DNA from: Streptomyces finlayi
GTDB lineage: Bacteria; Actinomycetota; Actinomycetes; Streptomycetales; Streptomycetaceae
Direction of reading: 5' to 3'
Assembly (NCBI RefSeq): GCF_014216315.1
Contig: NZ_CP045702.1
Span: 7,192,001-7,256,000 of the forward strand
DNA length: 64,000 bases
Shown: in pieces, positions 55,891 through 64,000 of the stretch
Numbering within the stretch: position 1 is the stretch's first letter
How the letters are laid out: the number at the start of each line of letters is the position of its first letter
Notes under the pieces: model-generated
Seen by the model: the letters and a program-made list of their open reading frames with translations, nothing else
Told to the model about the DNA's origin: nothing
Databases searched by the model: none
Position numbers and translations under genes: made by a program

Positions 55891-56049
55891 TTACGACGAG
55901 TGCTTGTCGCGGCCACGCAGCTTCTTCTTGGCCTCGCCCTTCGCCTGCTCCATCTTGCCCTCGGCTTCCTTGCGACGGCTGCCGGTCATCTTGCCCATGG
56001 CCTCCTTCGCCTTGCCGGTGAGCTTGTCCTTGCCGCTTCCTTCGGGCAT
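55891..56049 (-). CDS. CsbD-family stress protein
   Basis: 52 residues, highly charged, opening MPEGSGKDKLTGKAKEAMG, the CsbD pattern with K-rich helices. CsbD proteins are SigB-controlled general-stress proteins in other bacteria. A GGAGAG site precedes the ATG at 56049. Probably disordered or helical and soluble. Confidence 0.85.
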   Translation of the reverse strand: MPEGSGKDKLTGKAKEAMGKMTGSRRKEAEGKMEQAKGEAKKKLRGRDKHSS

Positions 56050-56274
56050 CAGAACTCTCCTTCGCTGTACGCATCGGGTGCGCGAATCAGAACGAATCCC
56101 CCTCCTCACCCAAAGTAGGGCGAATCGAACGCCGATGCGCGATGCGGGCAAGAGTGTTCTCGCGTTTCAGCAGCGCCGCACCGGAAACGCCTGCCATATG
56201 GTGCAATTCGGATACACGATGTTGACCGGGTAGACGGGACCCAAGCAACTGGCCGACGCCGTGGTGGTCATCGG

Positions 56275-56451
56275 CTCCTCACGGAGATGGACGGCTTCGA
56301 CCGGAGCAGCGGCATCGTCGTACTCGCCGCGGCCAACCGGCCTGAAGCCCCCGACCCGGCCCTGCTGCGCCCCGGCCGCTTCGACCGGCACGTGACAGTC
56401 CCGCTGCCCAACCAGGCCGAGCGGGCCGCGATCCTCGCGGTCCACGCCCGC
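56275..56451 (+). pseudogene. FtsH-type AAA protease fragment (second region of homology only)
   Basis: The frame LLTEMDGFDRSSGIVVLAA and NRPEAPDPALLRPGRFDRHVTV covers the FtsH sensor and arginine-finger region. Walker A and the zinc-protease domain are missing. It is joined directly to an unrelated ATPase remnant downstream. Confidence 0.7.
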
Positions 56452-56464
56452 CCTGCTGTCATGC

Positions 56465-56775
56465 GGCGAGTCAGTCGTCCTCGACGCCACCTGGTCCGGT
56501 GCGGAACATCGCGAAGCCGCCTGCGTATGGCCGAACGCACCAGCGCCGACCTGGTGGCTCTGCACACTCAGCACCCGCGCCCCGGGGGCGTCCGACGCCA
56601 CCCCTGATGTGGTCAGGCCATGGCAGTCACGGAGCCGCCGTGGGATGAGGCAGTCCCGGTCGACACCAGCGGCCTGTCGAGGCCGCGGTCGTCGAGGCGA
56701 TGGCGGTCGTACGCCCGTACGGCTCCGCCCAGACGTCGGTCTTCCGCCACCCCTACATGGATCCGGTCCAAGCAC
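56465..56775 (+). pseudogene. C-terminal remnant of a kinase-like AAA ATPase (APH/ATP-binding type), frameshifted
   Basis: Pieces in different frames follow in order: GESVVLDATWSGAEHREAA, MAERTSADLVAL, MAVTEPPWDEAVPVDTSG and then VVEAMAVVRPYGS. Together they match the C-terminal half of the Streptomyces bifunctional phosphotransferase/ATP-binding proteins. At least two frameshifts. No activity expected. Confidence 0.55.
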
Positions 56776-56962
56776 AGTCATGGCGACGCGGGCAGCCGGC
56801 TGCTCGCTGGAAGGGACGGCTGCTCAGCCGGTCTGCGACTCGACCGCCGACAAACGGCACCGGCCGGTTGCGCCCGGTGGACCCGCACCCTGCCATGGCA
56901 CAGAGTGGCACGTGACGTACGTGACGCACGTACACCCACTGTCTTGATCACGGAGGCTTGTC

Positions 56963-57154
56963 ATGACCCAGAGCACCCCCTCTGAGCACGACCGTCTGTC
57001 CCTCGTCGAAGCACAGGTACAGACACTTGCCCAGGCAGTCCGGGCGCTGGCCGAAGGACTGGAGGCCAACCCCTCACAGGACACGGACACGTCGGCCCAC
57101 GCGGCGCGCGGCGCACGGCTCGCTCATGAACTGCTCCTTGCCCAGGGCATGTAA
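56963..57154 (+). CDS. Hypothetical small coiled-coil protein
   Basis: 63 residues. A helical heptad-like stretch (LVEAQVQTLAQAVRALAEGLE) is followed by GARLAHELLLAQGM. A GGAGG site six bases before ATG supports translation. No family recognised. Surrounded by remnants, so it may be a survivor of the island. Confidence 0.5.
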   Translation: MTQSTPSEHDRLSLVEAQVQTLAQAVRALAEGLEANPSQDTDTSAHAARGARLAHELLLAQGM

Positions 57155-57435
57155 GCACCACGGCCAGGCCCCGCCTGACCGAAGGCGGCGAGATCTGGTG
57201 TTCGCAGCGGGGCGGCGGCTTGACGGTTGAGGTCCAGCACCAGGTCGTCGGCTCCGCCGACGATCAGCAGGGTTGGAGCGCGTCCGGCTGTGAGGCGGGA
57301 GACCGCCAGGTCGGGGCGTCCGCCCCGGGAGACGATCGCGGTGATGTCCGACCGGGGTTCGGCAGCGGCCATGAGCGCGGCCGCGGCGCCCGTGCCGGCA
57401 CCGAAGTGGACGACACCGCTGTCCTCGCTCGCCGA
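57124..57435 (-). pseudogene. C-terminal fragment of a dienelactone-hydrolase-like alpha/beta hydrolase
   Basis: The frame reads VVHFGAGTGAAAALMAAAE, then TAIVSRGGRPDLAVSRL and APTLLIVGGADDLVLDLN, as in hydrolases linked to phosphoribosyltransferases. The nucleophile position reads G-A-G-T-G where relatives have G-A-S-T-G, so the catalytic Ser is replaced by Gly. The N-terminal half is missing and the C-terminus runs on into unrelated codons. Confidence 0.55.
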
Positions 57436-57519
57436 CTCCGCCTTCGGCGTCTGTGGGCCGCGTTGGTGTTTCCCAGCGCATCGCGATCTCGTGTCGAATT
57501 GCCGTATCGCGGGGCAGGG

Positions 57520-58563
57520 TCAAACGCCCCGGCGTCGTGCATCGGTTTGGAACCTGGTCCTCACCTGGGAGCGGAGGGATCGGCCCACGTTCAGGTCGAA
57601 GGGCTCGGTGCTGGGGGTGAGCATCGCTGCGGCGGCCACAGCCACCCCCAGCGCGCAGGCACTGACGGGATCCTCTCCGGCGGCCAGCCGTGTGGTGAGG
57701 GCGGCGACCATACTGTCTCCCGCCCCGGCATCGCTCAGAGGCTCGCCGGGCAGCGGCGGCGCGTAGAGTTCGGTGTGGCCGTGGCCGGTCGAGCACAGTG
57801 CGCCCAGCTCTCCGAGGGTGGTGACGGCGATCTCGGCGGCCCCTGTGGTGAGCAGGTGCTCGTTGAGGGCTCGGGCGTCGTCGAATCCGCGGACGGGCCG
57901 GCCGGTCAGGCTCTCGGCCTCTGTGCGGTTGCACCTGAGTAGGAACACGCCCTCCGCGAGTGCTCCGCGAAGCGCCGGCCCGGAGGTGTCCAGGACCAGT
58001 CGGGATCCGGCTTCCTTGATACGGCGGGAGGCGGCCGCGTAGAAGTCGTCGGGCAAGCCGCCGGGCAGGCTGCCGCTGGCCACGACGTACGGGCAACTGC
58101 CGGCGGCCCGCTCCAGCGCATCCAGGGACCGCCGCCCCTCGCGGTCGTGCAGTTGCGGGCCAGGTGGCACGATGTGGTAGCTGCGGCGCGATTCGGCCTC
58201 GAACAGCACGAGTGCTTCGCGGGTTTCGTCGTCGATGTCGACGGCGACGTGGTCGATGCCCTCTTCGTCCAGCAGGTGGTTCAGGCGCAGGCCGACCTCT
58301 CCTCCGGCGGTGTGGACGGCGGTGGCTCGTCCTCCGAGCCGCACGACATGACGGGCGACGTTGATCCCTCCGCCCCCGGCGGCCACCGACCTGACCCGGG
58401 CACGGTTCTTGCCGATGCCCTCCAGGTGCCCGACCTCCCAGCAGAGATCGACCGCGGGATTCATCGTCAAGGTGAGGATCGACGGCCTGGCCGCACTCCC
58501 CGATCCCCCTGCACCGTCGGCAGTCCTGGCTGTGGTGTGGTCCGGCGTCGCGGCCGTGCTCAT
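57520..58563 (-). CDS. 1-phosphofructokinase/6-phosphofructokinase of the PfkB family
   Basis: 347 residues. ILTLTMNPAVDL and VAAGGGGINVARHVVRLGG at the N-terminus and DAGAGDSMVAALTTRL near the C-terminus define a PfkB phosphosugar kinase, with Asp as base. The TMNPAVD start is typical of 1-phosphofructokinase, tagatose-6-phosphate kinase and the DosR-regulon PfkB of mycobacteria. The first ~30 residues are a low-complexity extension. Located in a stress island beside remnants, so it may support glycolysis during stress (inference). Confidence 0.88.
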   Translation of the reverse strand: MSTAATPDHTTARTADGAGGSGSAARPSILTLTMNPAVDLCWEVGHLEGIGKNRARVRSVAAGGGGINVARHVVRLGGRATAVHTAGGEVGLRLNHLLDEEGIDHVAVDIDDETREALVLFEAESRRSYHIVPPGPQLHDREGRRSLDALERAAGSCPYVVASGSLPGGLPDDFYAAASRRIKEAGSRLVLDTSGPALRGALAEGVFLLRCNRTEAESLTGRPVRGFDDARALNEHLLTTGAAEIAVTTLGELGALCSTGHGHTELYAPPLPGEPLSDAGAGDSMVAALTTRLAAGEDPVSACALGVAVAAAAMLTPSTEPFDLNVGRSLRSQVRTRFQTDARRRGV

Positions 58564-58777
58564 CGCGGTGCCCTGGTGGTCGCCCTGACCCCTGCCCGGC
58601 GTACCGCCTGCTGGGCACGGCCCCGCTTGTGGCAGCCTGAGGAGATCGGGGCCTGTCCCCACGCGCCGCCGTCGATCCCGATCCCGGCCACTGCCTGGGA
58701 CAGCTTCGGCTCCTGACCGCCGTGCCGGGCGTTGAGCGCGTGGGGCCCGGCAACGCCCGCTGTCCTCTCGCGCAGGC

Positions 58778-59027
58778 TCACGGAGGCCGCTCTCCGCCCC
58801 GTGTCGCGGTTGCTTGGGCCTTGGGAACGGTGATCGTGGGCACACCGTCGGCCAGGGCCGCGCTGACGTCCTCGGTCTTCACTCCCGAGGGGCGCATGGC
58901 CTGGTACCCGAATCGGCCGGAACGGTGTGTGCCGCGCCCGTAGCACACCCGGGAACTGGTGCGTGCGGCCGAAGAACTCGTCCAGCTCCACCGGCCCACC
59001 GGTCCGGCGTCGCGCGGGAAGCGTCAT
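58778..59027 (-). pseudogene. Hsp20 small heat-shock protein remnant
   Basis: Starts MTLPARRRTGGPVELDEFFGRTHQF (N-terminus of Streptomyces Hsp20-like proteins) at 59027. Later, in another frame, EDVSAALADGVPTITVPKAQA gives the end of the alpha-crystallin domain. The middle of the domain is deleted and the frame changes, so it is non-functional. Confidence 0.65.
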
Positions 59028-59259
59028 CGCACTCACCTCCGTGGACAGCGACACGTCCGACCCGACTTCCATACTGGAACAGCTTGAGGTCACCTGCATG
59101 CCGGATCACGGCTGGGCCTGTTCCCCGGCATGGGCCAGGGGGCTGTTCCGGGGGGCGCCACGCCGATTCCGGTCTCCCTCCCGCACGACAACCGTGCGCA
59201 GGTCATGCAGCGTGGAAGGAGAAGCACGCAGTGACCGGATGTCCCGAAGGAGGACCGTC

Positions 59260-60009
59260 ATGAGGAAACTGGACGGGCGAGTCGCCCTGGTCACCGGGGG
59301 TGCCCGTGGGATCGGCGCGGCGGTCGTGCGTGCTTTTGTCGACGAGGGCGCCTGCGTGGTGATCACGGACGTGCTGTCGGAGGAGGGCCGCGCTCTGCAG
59401 GAGGAGTTGGGGGAAGCGACTTGGTTCAGGGCTGCAGACGTGACCAGCGAGGACGACTGGGCCGCGGCCATCACCGAGGCCGAGCGGGAATTCGGGCCCG
59501 TCTCCGTCCTTGCCAACAACGCGGGAATCGTCGAGTTCGGCCCGCTCGAGGAAACCGACCCCGCCGTCTTCCGGCGCGTCATGGACGTGAACCTCTTCGG
59601 TCCGTGGCTCGGCATGCGTGCCGTGGCACCGTCGATGCGCCGTGCGGGCGGCGGCGTCATCCTGAACGTGTCGTCGACGGCTGGGCTCATGGGGTATGCG
59701 TCCCTGAGCGCCTACGTGGCCAGCAAGTGGGGGCTTCGCGGCCTGACGAAAGCCGCAGCACTGGACCTGGCAGCCGATGGCATCCGCGTCTGTTCCATCC
59801 ATCCCGGTCCGATCAGCACCCCCATGACCGCCGGGATGGACGACTCCATCACCGCGTCCCAGCCCATCCCTCGCTTCGGCACACCACAGGAGGTGGCGCG
59901 GATGGCGGTCTTCCTGGCCGCGGACGCCACCTACTCCACCGGGTCGGAATTCGTGATCGACGGCGGTGCCACAACCGGCAGTATGATCCTCAACCCGCCG
60001 CAGGACTGA
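59260..60009 (+). CDS. Short-chain dehydrogenase/reductase (classical SDR)
   Basis: 249 residues. Cofactor motif VTGGARGIGAAVVRAF, acidic D after the second beta strand (ITDVLSEEGRAL) favouring NAD(H), LANNAGIV, catalytic Ser in NVSSTAGLMGY and Tyr-Lys in SAYVASKWG. C-terminal FVIDGGATTG is typical of 3-alpha/beta-hydroxysteroid or 3-oxoacyl reductases. Substrate unknown. ATG 59260 follows an AAGGAGGA site. Confidence 0.92.
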   Translation: MRKLDGRVALVTGGARGIGAAVVRAFVDEGACVVITDVLSEEGRALQEELGEATWFRAADVTSEDDWAAAITEAEREFGPVSVLANNAGIVEFGPLEETDPAVFRRVMDVNLFGPWLGMRAVAPSMRRAGGGVILNVSSTAGLMGYASLSAYVASKWGLRGLTKAAALDLAADGIRVCSIHPGPISTPMTAGMDDSITASQPIPRFGTPQEVARMAVFLAADATYSTGSEFVIDGGATTGSMILNPPQD

Positions 60010-60039
60010 GGGCAGAGGCGGGGCCTCAGGCCTGCTTGG

Positions 60040-60150
60040 GCGCAGCCGTAGACCGGACCGTCGGCCGGCTGCTGCCCTGCAACGTGGTCGTGCGCGCCCA
60101 GGGTGACGGCAGCGTCGTCCAGGCCCTCGATCCCGGCACGATGGTCGCCC
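60040..60150 (+). pseudogene. DUF302-like domain fragment
   Basis: The frame reads VGRLLPCNVVVRAQGDGSVVQALDPGTMVAL. This is the C-terminal half of the DUF302 fold (LPCNVVV and ALDP motifs). No start or N-terminal half is present; it sits 30 bases after the SDR stop. Confidence 0.6.
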
Positions 60151-60226
60151 TGCCGGCGGGGTTGGGGCTTTCCGTACCCTCGGCGGTGAAGGGAGCGAAT
60201 GGGCCGTCACACCTTTCCCTGTCGAC

Positions 60227-60421
60227 TCACCGCTCTTCTATCGAGCACTGGTCGTTGTCCGCGGGCGTCTCCGCGCGGCCCGTCGACGGCAGGTCCTCCA
60301 TCGTCAGGTCCGGGTCCAGGAAGACCCGCGGTCCGCGCAGCGCGAACACCAGGCACATGACCGGAGCCAGGAGGAGCAGCAGCCAGTACGTCCACCGCGG
60401 CAGCTTGCGCAGTTCGTCCAT
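60227..60421 (-). CDS. Hypothetical single-pass membrane protein
   Basis: 64 residues: MDELRKLPRWTY, a strong transmembrane helix (WLLLLLAPVMCLVFAL) and a polar C-terminus. No family recognised. Ribosome-binding site weak, so confidence is moderate. Confidence 0.45.
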   Translation of the reverse strand: MDELRKLPRWTYWLLLLLAPVMCLVFALRGPRVFLDPDLTMEDLPSTGRAETPADNDQCSIEER

Positions 60422-60587
60422 CGCATCGACGGCGCTCAGGTCCGGGGCCAGCACGGGAACTCCCGCATTCGGCCATGCCCGGAGGGAGCCTGCCCGGCAG
60501 GAGGGCAGAATCAGGCAGACACCTGCCGGCCGGGCGTCGCCGCAGCACGGGCAGCGGCAGACGGCCGGCCGAGACCGAGGAGACCAC

Positions 60588-62234
60588 ATGGTGCACGAAC
60601 GGGCCGGGCAGCCGGCACAGCCAGGAGACCTGGTGGACGTGGCGCGGCTGGTGACGGCCTATTACGCCGTCCACCCCGACCCGGCCGAGGTCGGTCAGCG
60701 CGTGGCCTTCGGTACCTCCGGGCACCGGGGCAGCGCCCTGTCGGCCGCCTTCAACGACGACCACATCGCCGCCACCACACAGGCGATCTGCGACTACCGG
60801 ACCCGCAGGGGAACCGACGGACCGCTCTTCCTCGGGGCCGACACGCACGCGCTGTCCGAACCCGCCCGGGTCACCGCCCTGGAGGTTCTGGCCGCCAACG
60901 GTGCCACGGTCCTGATCGACTCCGAGGACGGCTACACGCCTACCCCGGCCGTCTCGCACGCCATCCTGACGTACAACCGCAACCGCACCGGCGGTCTCGC
61001 CGACGGAATCGTGGTGACCCCCTCGCACAACCCCCCGGCCGACGGCGGGTTCAAGTACAACCCGCCGCACGGCGGTCCGGCCGGCTCGGACGCCACCTCC
61101 TGGATCCAGGACCGCGCCAACGCCCTCATCGAGGGCGGCCTGAAGGAGGTCCGCCGCGTCCCGTACGCCCGCGCGCTGGCCGCGGGCACGACCGGCCGTC
61201 ATGACTTCCTCACGGCGTACGTGGACGACCTGCCGGCCGTCCTCGACCTGGACGCCGTCCGCGACGCCGGTATCCGTATCGGCGCCGACCCGCTCGGCGG
61301 CGCGTCCGTCGCCTACTGGGGGCGCATCGCGGAACGCCACCGCATCGACCTCACCGTGGTCAACCCGCTCGCCGACCCCACCTGGCGCTTCATGACACTG
61401 GACTGGGACGGGAAGATCCGCATGGACTGCTCCTCCCCGCACGCCATGGCGTCACTGATCGCGCAGCGCGACTCCTACGCCATCGCCACCGGGAACGACG
61501 CCGACGCCGACCGGCACGGCATCGTCACCCCCGACGGCGGGCTGATGAACCCCAACCACTATCTCGCCGTCGCCATCCAGTACCTGTACTCCCACCGGGA
61601 CGGCTGGCCCGCCGGCACGGGTATCGGCAAGACGCTGGTCTCCTCGTCGATGATCGACCGGGTCGCCGCAGACCTCGGCCGTCCGTTGACGGAGGTGCCG
61701 GTGGGCTTCAAGTGGTTCGTCGACGGTCTCTTCGACGGCAGTCTCGGCTTCGGCGGCGAGGAGTCGGCGGGCGCCTCGTTCCTGCGCCGCGACGGGCGTG
61801 TGTGGACCACGGACAAGGACGGCATCCTCCTCGCCCTGCTGGCCTCCGAGATCACCGCCGTCACGGGATCGACCCCGTCCCAGCACTACAGCGAGCTCAC
61901 CGCACGGTTCGGCGACCCCGCGTACGCCCGCGTGGACGCCCCCGCGACGCGTGAGGAGAAGGCGGTCCTGGCCGGGCTCTCCCCGGAACAGGTCACCGCG
62001 GACACCCTGGCCGGTGAACCCATCACTGCCGTCCTCACCGAGGCCCCCGGCAACGGCGCGTCCATCGGCGGCCTCAAGGTCTGCACCGACAGCGCCTGGT
62101 TCGCCGCCCGTCCCTCCGGGACCGAGGACGTCTACAAGGTCTACGCGGAGAGCTTCCAGGGACCTGACCACCTGGCCGAAGTCCAGGACGAGGCCCGGGC
62201 ACTGGTCTCCGCCGCACTGCACGCCGCGGGATGA
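60588..62234 (+). CDS. pgm: Phosphoglucomutase, alpha-D-glucose phosphate specific
   Basis: 548 residues, the family length. Active-site serine in VVTPSHNPPADGG, metal-binding loop ATGNDADADRHGIV, sugar-binding GFGGEESAGAS and phosphate-binding ARPSGTEDVYK are all intact. It interconverts glucose-1-phosphate and glucose-6-phosphate, feeding glycogen and trehalose metabolism. Start at ATG 60588 with a GAGGAGA site. Ends near a perfect palindromic terminator. Confidence 0.96.
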   Translation: MVHERAGQPAQPGDLVDVARLVTAYYAVHPDPAEVGQRVAFGTSGHRGSALSAAFNDDHIAATTQAICDYRTRRGTDGPLFLGADTHALSEPARVTALEVLAANGATVLIDSEDGYTPTPAVSHAILTYNRNRTGGLADGIVVTPSHNPPADGGFKYNPPHGGPAGSDATSWIQDRANALIEGGLKEVRRVPYARALAAGTTGRHDFLTAYVDDLPAVLDLDAVRDAGIRIGADPLGGASVAYWGRIAERHRIDLTVVNPLADPTWRFMTLDWDGKIRMDCSSPHAMASLIAQRDSYAIATGNDADADRHGIVTPDGGLMNPNHYLAVAIQYLYSHRDGWPAGTGIGKTLVSSSMIDRVAADLGRPLTEVPVGFKWFVDGLFDGSLGFGGEESAGASFLRRDGRVWTTDKDGILLALLASEITAVTGSTPSQHYSELTARFGDPAYARVDAPATREEKAVLAGLSPEQVTADTLAGEPITAVLTEAPGNGASIGGLKVCTDSAWFAARPSGTEDVYKVYAESFQGPDHLAEVQDEARALVSAALHAAG

Positions 62235-62325
62235 CTCCGCGCGCCGCGGTGCGGTACGGCGCCGCGGCGCGCGCCGCCGGCCGGGGTGCCGCTCAGCCGC
62301 CGGGAACGGTGTGGTGCACCTGACG

Positions 62326-62357
62326 GTGGCCGGCCTTCCGCGCGGAAGGCCGGCCAC
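62326..62357. terminator. 32-nt perfect palindrome, bidirectional terminator between pgm and meaB
   Basis: 16-base arms 62326-62341 and 62342-62357 are fully complementary with no loop in the sequence, placed between the two convergent stop codons. It folds as a stem with a few unpaired bases at its centre. Confidence 0.85.
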
Positions 62358-62363
62358 GAGACG

Positions 62364-63386
62364 TCAGCCGGTCGGACCCGTGCCGGTCCCGGGCTCCGAC
62401 GCTCCGCCGCGGAACGCGCCGAGAATCTGTTCGGCGGCGAGTGTGGCTGTCAACTCCCCTTCGCGCACCCGCTGTTCGAGTACAGGAGAGAGCGCCCGTA
62501 CCCCGGGGTGGTTGCGCAGGCTGTCCAGCAGGTCGTCGCGGACCATCGCCCACGTCCAGTCGACCTGCTGCTCCCGGCGCTTCGCTGTCAGCCTGCCGGT
62601 GGAGCCGAGCAGGGTGCGGTGCTGTTCCAGCCGCTCCCACAACGCGTCCAGGCCGCTCGACTCGCGGGCGCTGCACGTGAGAACCGGGGGAGTCCACGCG
62701 GCGTCCGCCGGGTGCATCAGACGCAGCGCGCCCGCCAGTTCGCGCGCCGCCGACCTGGCGTCGCGCTCATGGGGGCCGTCGGCCTTGTTGACCGCGATGA
62801 CGTCCGCCAGCTCCAGGACGCCCTTCTTGATGCCCTGGAGCTGATCGCCGGTGCGGGCGAGGGACAGCAGCAGGAACGTGTCGACCATATTGGCGACCGC
62901 GGTCTCCGACTGCCCGACGCCGACCGTCTCCACGAGTACGACGTCGAAGCCCGCCGCTTCCATCACGACGATGGATTCGCGCGTCGCCTTGGCCACCCCG
63001 CCGAGCGTCCCCGCGCTCGGGGAGGGACGTACGAAGGCATGGCTGTCCACGGCCAGCCGTTCCATCCGGGTCTTGTCGCCGAGAATGGAACCGCCGGTCC
63101 TGGTGGACGACGGGTCCACGGCCAGCACCGCCACCCGGTGGCCGAGGCCCGTGAGCATGGTGCCGAGCGCGTCGATGAACGTGGACTTGCCCACGCCGGG
63201 CACCCCGCTGATGCCGATACGCCGGGCCCGTCCCGCGTACGGCAGCAGTCGGGTCAGCAACTGCTGGGCCTGCGCCCGGTGCTGGGGCCGGGTCGACTCG
63301 ACGAGAGTGATGGCGCGCGCGATGTACGCCCGTCTCCCGTCGAGCACCCCTTCCGCGTACGTGTCGATGTCGATGATCGGAGGCAT
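62364..63386 (-). CDS. meaB: Methylmalonyl-CoA mutase-associated GTPase MeaB
   Basis: 340 residues. G1 GVPGVGKST, then VLAVDPSST and ILGDKTRM, ETVGVGQSE and NKADGP make up the G3E-GTPase signatures. MeaB protects and reloads methylmalonyl-CoA mutase with adenosylcobalamin. It follows the mutase gene by 12 bases, so both are in one operon on the minus strand. Confidence 0.95.
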   Translation of the reverse strand: MPPIIDIDTYAEGVLDGRRAYIARAITLVESTRPQHRAQAQQLLTRLLPYAGRARRIGISGVPGVGKSTFIDALGTMLTGLGHRVAVLAVDPSSTRTGGSILGDKTRMERLAVDSHAFVRPSPSAGTLGGVAKATRESIVVMEAAGFDVVLVETVGVGQSETAVANMVDTFLLLSLARTGDQLQGIKKGVLELADVIAVNKADGPHERDARSAARELAGALRLMHPADAAWTPPVLTCSARESSGLDALWERLEQHRTLLGSTGRLTAKRREQQVDWTWAMVRDDLLDSLRNHPGVRALSPVLEQRVREGELTATLAAEQILGAFRGGASEPGTGTGPTG

Positions 63387-63398
63387 ACGGTCAGCGGC

Positions 63399-64000
63399 TC
63401 ACAGCTCGTGGCCGAGCGCGGCACCGAGCCGCGTGACCAGGTCGTGGGCCGCGTCCGGGATCACCGTGCCGGGCGGGAACACGGCGGTGGCCCCGGCCTC
63501 GTGCAGCGCCTCGATGTCCTGCGGCGGAATCACCCCGCCGACCACGATCATGATGTCCTCGCGGCCCTCCGCCGCCAACTCCTCGCGGAGCGCCGGTACG
63601 AGGGTGAGATGCCCGGCGGCCAGTGAGGAGACACCCACGACGTGGACGTCCGCCTCGACGGCCTGCCGCGCCACCTCGCCCGGCGTCTGGAAGAGCGGGC
63701 CGACATCGACGTCGAAGCCCAGGTCGGCGAAGGCCGTGGCGATCACCTTCTGACCGCGGTCGTGTCCGTCCTGGCCCATCTTCGCGACGAGGATGCGCGG
63801 ACGACGGCCCTCCGCCTCCTCGAACGCGTCGACCAGCGTGCGGGTGCGGTCCACTGCGGGGGAATCTCCTGCCTCTTTGCGGTACACCCCGGAGATCGTA
63901 CGGATCTGGCCCGCGTGCCGGCCGTACACCTTCTCCAGCGCGTCCGAGATCTCGCCGACCGTGGCCATCGCCCGGGCCGCCTCGACCGCCAGCGCCAGCA
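63399..64000 (-). CDS. Methylmalonyl-CoA mutase large subunit, C-terminal part (truncated by window end)
   Basis: The B12-binding domain is complete: ILVAKMGQDGHDRG with the D-x-H-x-x-G lower-axial histidine motif, GVSSLAAGHLTLVP and IVVGGVIPPQD. Upstream, the frame continues without a stop to the window edge (LALAVEAARAMATVGEISDALE), so this is the C-terminus of a longer mutase chain rather than a free-standing small protein. Interconverts methylmalonyl-CoA and succinyl-CoA. Confidence 0.92.
   Translation of the reverse strand, partial: LALAVEAARAMATVGEISDALEKVYGRHAGQIRTISGVYRKEAGDSPAVDRTRTLVDAFEEAEGRRPRILVAKMGQDGHDRGQKVIATAFADLGFDVDVGPLFQTPGEVARQAVEADVHVVGVSSLAAGHLTLVPALREELAAEGREDIMIVVGGVIPPQDIEALHEAGATAVFPPGTVIPDAAHDLVTRLGAALGHEL

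Overview
The window is very GC-rich DNA with actinobacterial codon use (frequent GTG starts, G/C in third positions). Several families point to Streptomyces: a ram/amf (SapB-type) lanthipeptide cluster, a streptophobe-family membrane protein, DUF6777 and DUF6629 proteins, HTH/DUF5753 regulators, a DUF574-type methyltransferase and SigB/F-type stress signalling. I found no tRNA, rRNA, CRISPR array or intact mobile element. The sequence opens inside an ohr-type gene and ends inside a methylmalonyl-CoA mutase gene.

Layout. 1-7.9 kb: peroxide resistance, a PHP hydrolase, an ABC exporter behind a MerR/SoxR-type promoter, cyclophilin, RNase H, and an anti-sigma-type kinase divergent from an HTH regulator. 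7.2-8.2 kb holds two genes reduced to their ends by in-frame deletions (SpoIIE phosphatase, rhamnogalacturonan lyase). 8.2-15 kb: DUF6777 protein, streptophobe protein, and a compact three-gene operon of FHA-FHA-ABC transporter, repeat-bearing adaptor and Ser/Thr kinase. 15-29 kb: ordinary chromosomal genes (acetyltransferases, thioesterase, FecB-like protein, ArsR-MFS pair, L31 type B, PfkB sugar kinase, PRC-barrel stress protein, CbiZ, 6PGDH-like oxidoreductase, SigB/F sigma factor, quinone oxidoreductase) with scattered gene remnants. 29-35 kb: an ABC-F protein with a candidate leader peptide, a NUDIX hydrolase and a large secreted phosphodiester glycosidase/metallophosphoesterase. 35-43.5 kb: a DhaK-DhaM deletion chimera and then the complete ram-like locus (LanKC, a 43-residue precursor, two ABC half-transporters and a RamR-like regulator).

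44-62 kb looks like a decayed accessory island. It starts near an IS3-like transposase remnant. It carries a cupredoxin/P-type ATPase/YHS fusion, SHOCT and DUF2933 small proteins, PspA plus PspAA, a DUF305 lipoprotein, an MMPL exporter with its MarR regulator, DUF6131 and CsbD small proteins, a 1-phosphofructokinase-type kinase, an SDR and a phosphoglucomutase. Between them lie remnants of HtpX, an ABC permease, an IS110 transposase, FtsH, a kinase-like ATPase, a dienelactone-hydrolase-like protein, Hsp20 and a DUF302 protein. The gene content resembles the dormancy/redox-stress islands of actinobacteria (inference). 62-64 kb returns to core metabolism with meaB and the methylmalonyl-CoA mutase large subunit.

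The most interesting items are the kinase-adaptor-FHA-transporter operon, the lanthipeptide precursor with its tandem downstream hairpins, the MerR-type promoter, the three-domain copper ATPase fusion, the ABC-F leader peptide, a cluster of three perfect hairpins with one 26-bp stem, and the unusual number of in-frame deletion chimeras.
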